Below, piece after piece: positions 41,146-44,117 of a stretch of 44,117 bases of DNA (the first letter of the stretch is position 1; every line of letters starts with the position of its first letter). The position numbers and the translations under genes are program-made. The notes beneath the pieces were generated by a model. The model was given only the letters and a program-made list of their open reading frames with translations, was not told the origin of the DNA and made no database searches. This stretch comes from Limnochordia bacterium (GTDB lineage: Bacteria; Bacillota; Limnochordia; Darwinibacteriales; DTU012): the NCBI GenBank assembly GCA_007116145.1, contig SKJB01000137.1:1-44117 (forward strand), given 5' to 3'.

Positions 41146-44117
41146 TTGAGTAGAAAGTCTGTTTTTATTGTAATGCTTATTACTATAGTAGCTATTTCGT
41201 TATCTGGATGTCTAAATTTTCGTAATCCAGTGACAGGCAAGATTGGTCCGTCGTGGAGTGTGCCATTGGCTATTCCATTAGTTGACGACACCATAACAAT
41301 TGAAAGTATTCTGCAAAACCAGAGTGAAGTGGAGCAGTCGGAAGAAGGACTGTTGTATTACCATCACTCGGTATCTGAAAGCATTTCCATCGCTGATCAG
41401 ATTGATCTGCAGGATACAAAAACAACAGTAGAAATAAGTGGACTGGATTTGTCTGTTGACGATATTGAGGTTCCGATCGAGAGTGTAGATATCGGTAACC
41501 AAAAAACAGATGTGGAAATTGATGTTAAGGCAGATTTAGATGAGGCGATTGAAGTTGGTGAAGAAATTCGCTATGCAGACCTAGAAGACAGTGTTGAATT
41601 GGCGGAAATCCTGATTGAGCAGAGCATAGAAGTCGACTTTGATGAAATCGATGCTGATCTGGATATTTCGATTTCGCATAGTGAGACGGTTGATTTTAAT
41701 CAGATTGATATGGATATTCCATCGATTGTCCATAATGCAGCTGTAGATTTTACTTTAGTCGATACAACAATTGCCCCTATCATTCATCAAGAAACAATAG
41801 TCAATGGTGCACCCGCGGGCATTACGCTTACATTGCCCATCTCGATGAAGGAGCAAATAGAGTTACCGGATAATAATGATATTCAAAGTATTACTTTGCT
41901 ATCTGGTACGATCGCGGTTGCGGTTACAGGTATTGAGGAGGGGGAACTCACCGTCTCTCAGATTAGCGTTGGTGGACAATCCATAGCTGCAACTGACGGG
42001 GTGCCCAATGCATTTAGCCTTGCAGATATAAACTTAAGTGATGGGATGGATATAGAGCTTGATGGAGAAGTCCAGACTGCAGCTGGTGTAGCAGATAACA
42101 CGGAGCTTCGTCTTACTCTCTCCTTTCATGATGTAGAGTTAAAGAGTTTTGCCGGTTCGATTACCCAAGAAGTACAAATCGATGCAGGAAAGATACTTCC
42201 AGTGGACGCAGATTACCTAGTTGAAGCCATTACCTTAGCAAGTGGTGCACTAGAGATAACCCCGGATAAGCCGAATCTAACCATTGAGTCGTTGAAGCTA
42301 GGTGTGGATGGTGATGCTTTACTTGCTTTAGGCGTGCACGAGTACAATTTAGAAGATATCCGTCTAGCGGACAATATCATGGTGATAATGGAAGCTGTGA
42401 TCACGGGAGATGGACTTGTAGTTGGGGATAGTATAGAGATTACAGCAGCTTTTGCCGACCTTGAGCTAAAGAGCTTTGATGGTTGGGTTAAACAAGAGTT
42501 ACAGTTTGCTGGTGTACACATTCTACCTACAGATGCTGATTATGAATTAGAAAAGATTAAGCTAGAACGTGGAGAAGTAATTCTCACAAGCAATATAGAA
42601 CTAAGTGAGATAGAAATAGAGCTTGGTGGACAAGGTCTGAAGGAAGTAACGAACAACAAATTTGACTTAGAGGATGTAGTGTTGTATGACGATATTCCAG
42701 TTGTTCTAGCAGTAAAAATTCCAGGAGACGGAATTGTAAACGGTCAGATCATTGAGGTGGTTGCGGCATTTGCAGAGATGAAACTCGGTGGATTCGCGGG
42801 TGCTGTTTCGCAGACGCTAGTTATTGCCGGAGATGAAATATTGCCAAACGAAGCAGGAAGTTTTGAATTAACAGAGATGATTATAGAAACTGGATTCTTA
42901 ACATTTGATCCAGGATTAGGAGCAGCTAGCAATGCGAGCTATAGTATTGACTGGATTCGGCCTAAAGGTGGTGCTGCGATCGATCCAGTCGGTGATGGGG
43001 AGTATCCATTGGCTAATCTGGTAATCAACCAAAATTCTGAATTAGAGATTCGGACGACACTCAGTACCGTCGCTGACGAGTACTTGATGCATGAGTCGGT
43101 TTTAGAGTTGAGTGGGTCCCTTAAGGAGATTAAGCTTGCAGAGTTTTCGGGATCCGTCATCCATACGTTTAACACAAGTCTAGTGGATGTTTGGCCAACA
43201 GTAGCTGACATCACTTTAGCCGACGTTGTCTTAGCTGATGGTCGATTGGAGATCGCGGTTACTGGCATTGGGCTTGAAGTGCTCGAGATAACGATCGATG
43301 GGGCGTCACTTAACCCCTATCAAGGGCAACTTAACAGTTATTCATTGCAAAATGTCGCTCTAGCTCCTGATTATGAGCTTGAGATTCGCGCTAAGTTTTA
43401 CGGAGATAACTTGGAGATGGACAAAAGTGCACAGATCGATGTGACGCTAGATCAGCTAGCGGTTGCCACTTTTTCTGGTATTGGGAGCCAAACCGTAGAA
43501 ATTGATGCACAGGAGATCTTTTCGGAAAACGATCAAGATATTGATTTACAGTCCATCACTCTAGATGGGACACTAGCTGTTCACGTAGTGCATCCCAATG
43601 ATAAAGTGAATCTTTGGATTAAAGGGATCAAAATTGACGATATTCCAGTTATCAGTGATCAATCAAGCTCGAGTCTTGACCTGACTGGTATTACACTACT
43701 CTCCAATTCTAGTATGGTGATAGAAGTTGGTATGGAAGCAAGCGCCCTTGAACCAGGTCTGGTTCAGGTTGAGGCAGAACTCTCCAATGTGGTGATTCAA
43801 ACATTTACGGGATCTGTAACACATACAGAAAAAGTTCTGGGTTCTAGCATCCTGCCAACTGGTGATGCAAACTTCTCGGTTGACTATGTGACATTTACAG
43901 ACGGTTTAATAAAAATATTGATCGATTCTATGAACACTGTGGGTAGCGTTGATCTGGAAATCCAAGCGGTAAAAGTGAAGAATCAAAAGGAATTATATTT
44001 TGACCAATCCACTTTTTCTATAGCTGGAATACAGCTAGAACGCGATACGGAGCTCGAGATAATGGTTAAGGTTGATGCAGTGGATGTATCTTTCGACACG
44101 CTTGATATTACTTTAGA
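41146..44117 (+). CDS. Giant repeat-containing lipoprotein (3' truncated by window edge)
   Basis: The frame is open from a TTG at 41146 (GAGGGGGG 8 bases upstream) to the right edge, 990 codons without a stop. The N-terminus is a lipoprotein signal: SRKSV, a hydrophobic helix, then the lipobox ISLSGC (lipidated Cys22), so it is exported and membrane-anchored. PSWSVPLAIPLVDDT follows. Residues 60-200 are very acidic (Asp/Glu/Ile-rich). From about residue 330, a roughly 110-residue unit is repeated at least six times. The acidic, beta-strand-rich repeats suggest a solenoid or stalk at the cell surface, perhaps for adhesion or calcium binding, but I do not recognise the family. Confidence 0.85.
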   Translation, partial: MSRKSVFIVMLITIVAISLSGCLNFRNPVTGKIGPSWSVPLAIPLVDDTITIESILQNQSEVEQSEEGLLYYHHSVSESISIADQIDLQDTKTTVEISGLDLSVDDIEVPIESVDIGNQKTDVEIDVKADLDEAIEVGEEIRYADLEDSVELAEILIEQSIEVDFDEIDADLDISISHSETVDFNQIDMDIPSIVHNAAVDFTLVDTTIAPIIHQETIVNGAPAGITLTLPISMKEQIELPDNNDIQSITLLSGTIAVAVTGIEEGELTVSQISVGGQSIAATDGVPNAFSLADINLSDGMDIELDGEVQTAAGVADNTELRLTLSFHDVELKSFAGSITQEVQIDAGKILPVDADYLVEAITLASGALEITPDKPNLTIESLKLGVDGDALLALGVHEYNLEDIRLADNIMVIMEAVITGDGLVVGDSIEITAAFADLELKSFDGWVKQELQFAGVHILPTDADYELEKIKLERGEVILTSNIELSEIEIELGGQGLKEVTNNKFDLEDVVLYDDIPVVLAVKIPGDGIVNGQIIEVVAAFAEMKLGGFAGAVSQTLVIAGDEILPNEAGSFELTEMIIETGFLTFDPGLGAASNASYSIDWIRPKGGAAIDPVGDGEYPLANLVINQNSELEIRTTLSTVADEYLMHESVLELSGSLKEIKLAEFSGSVIHTFNTSLVDVWPTVADITLADVVLADGRLEIAVTGIGLEVLEITIDGASLNPYQGQLNSYSLQNVALAPDYELEIRAKFYGDNLEMDKSAQIDVTLDQLAVATFSGIGSQTVEIDAQEIFSENDQDIDLQSITLDGTLAVHVVHPNDKVNLWIKGIKIDDIPVISDQSSSSLDLTGITLLSNSSMVIEVGMEASALEPGLVQVEAELSNVVIQTFTGSVTHTEKVLGSSILPTGDANFSVDYVTFTDGLIKILIDSMNTVGSVDLEIQAVKVKNQKELYFDQSTFSIAGIQLERDTELEIMVKVDAVDVSFDTLDITL
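42136..43920 (+). repeat. Tandem protein repeats of about 110 residues within the lipoprotein gene
   Basis: The core phenylalanine of each unit (F-x-G-x-[VI]-x-[QH], then about 10 residues and [IV]-L-P or similar) occurs at codons 42148, 42475, 42793, 43144, 43471 and 43804, giving spacings of 109, 106, 117, 109 and 111 residues. Examples are ELKSFAGSITQEV, ELKSFDGWVKQEL, FAGAVSQTL, FSGSVIHTF and FTGSVTHTE. Units are diverged at DNA level, so the duplications are old. Confidence 0.8.

Noticed and set aside
41278-43268. Several leftward ORFs inside the repeat lipoprotein region
   Set aside because: They are shadows of the 990-codon rightward frame, which has a signal peptide, ribosome site and protein repeats.
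1-44117. CRISPR arrays, tRNA, rRNA and insertion sequences
   Set aside because: No regularly spaced direct repeats, cloverleaf sequences, rRNA-like stretches or transposase motifs were seen on either strand by eye.

Overview
The window looks like chromosomal DNA of an anaerobic, low-to-medium GC Bacillota (Firmicutes) bacterium. The evidence is the strong GGAGG-type ribosome binding sites, the frequent TTG and GTG starts, an Agr-type peptide quorum-sensing locus, a SleB/CwlJ-type cortex-lytic enzyme domain, and a flavin/iron-sulfur NADH complex of the electron-bifurcating kind. An uncultured Limnochordia- or Clostridia-like lineage is my best guess. No rRNA, tRNA, CRISPR array, insertion sequence or prophage was seen.

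Layout, left to right. (1) 1-6931: an S9 peptidase cut by the left edge, a small unknown gene, a nitrilase-family amidase, then a pair made of a very large GNAT fusion protein and an amidohydrolase. (2) 7017-10464: a lipoprotein with a SleB-type hydrolase domain, then agrB, a 41-residue agrD that is too short for routine ORF calling, a strong terminator, and a two-gene sensor made of a membrane protein and a GHKL kinase. No AgrA-type response regulator is present. (3) 10492-13535: padR-fetA-fetB behind a palindromic operator, then a nitronate monooxygenase/FabK-like flavoenzyme. (4) 13584-20319: a REC-GGDEF diguanylate cyclase, then a three-gene operon (NuoE-like, NuoF-like, and a NuoG/GltD/ferredoxin/molybdopterin-like fusion) that resembles the Stn/HydABC electron-bifurcating family without a hydrogenase domain. 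(5) 20318-26486: a NagZ-type glycosidase divergent from an AraC regulator, asnA-asnS, and a radical SAM/SPASM enzyme. (6) 26542-36422: a membrane protein, galU behind a potentially structured leader, an orphan Dam-type methylase, hisI-hisG, a TM1586-like nitroreductase, an ABC-F ATPase, a HAD phosphatase, a kelch protein and galE. (7) 36451-44117: a small helical protein coupled to a PD-(D/E)XK nuclease-like protein, two unknown proteins, a CshA-like DEAD-box helicase with a long leader, a DUF1874 protein (the AcrIII-1/Crn2 ring-nuclease family), and a giant repeat lipoprotein that runs off the right edge.

The genes do not form a single pathway. The coherent modules are quorum sensing (agrB-agrD-kinase), metal export under PadR control, redox balancing by the Nuo-like complex, asparagine synthesis and charging, UDP-sugar supply by galU and galE (far apart), and peptidoglycan turnover. 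The most notable items are the DUF1874 ring nuclease with no CRISPR nearby, the Stn-like fusion carrying a short and apparently non-catalytic molybdopterin domain, the agr locus with a split sensor and no AgrA, the GNAT fusion, the PD-(D/E)XK pair and the galU leader.
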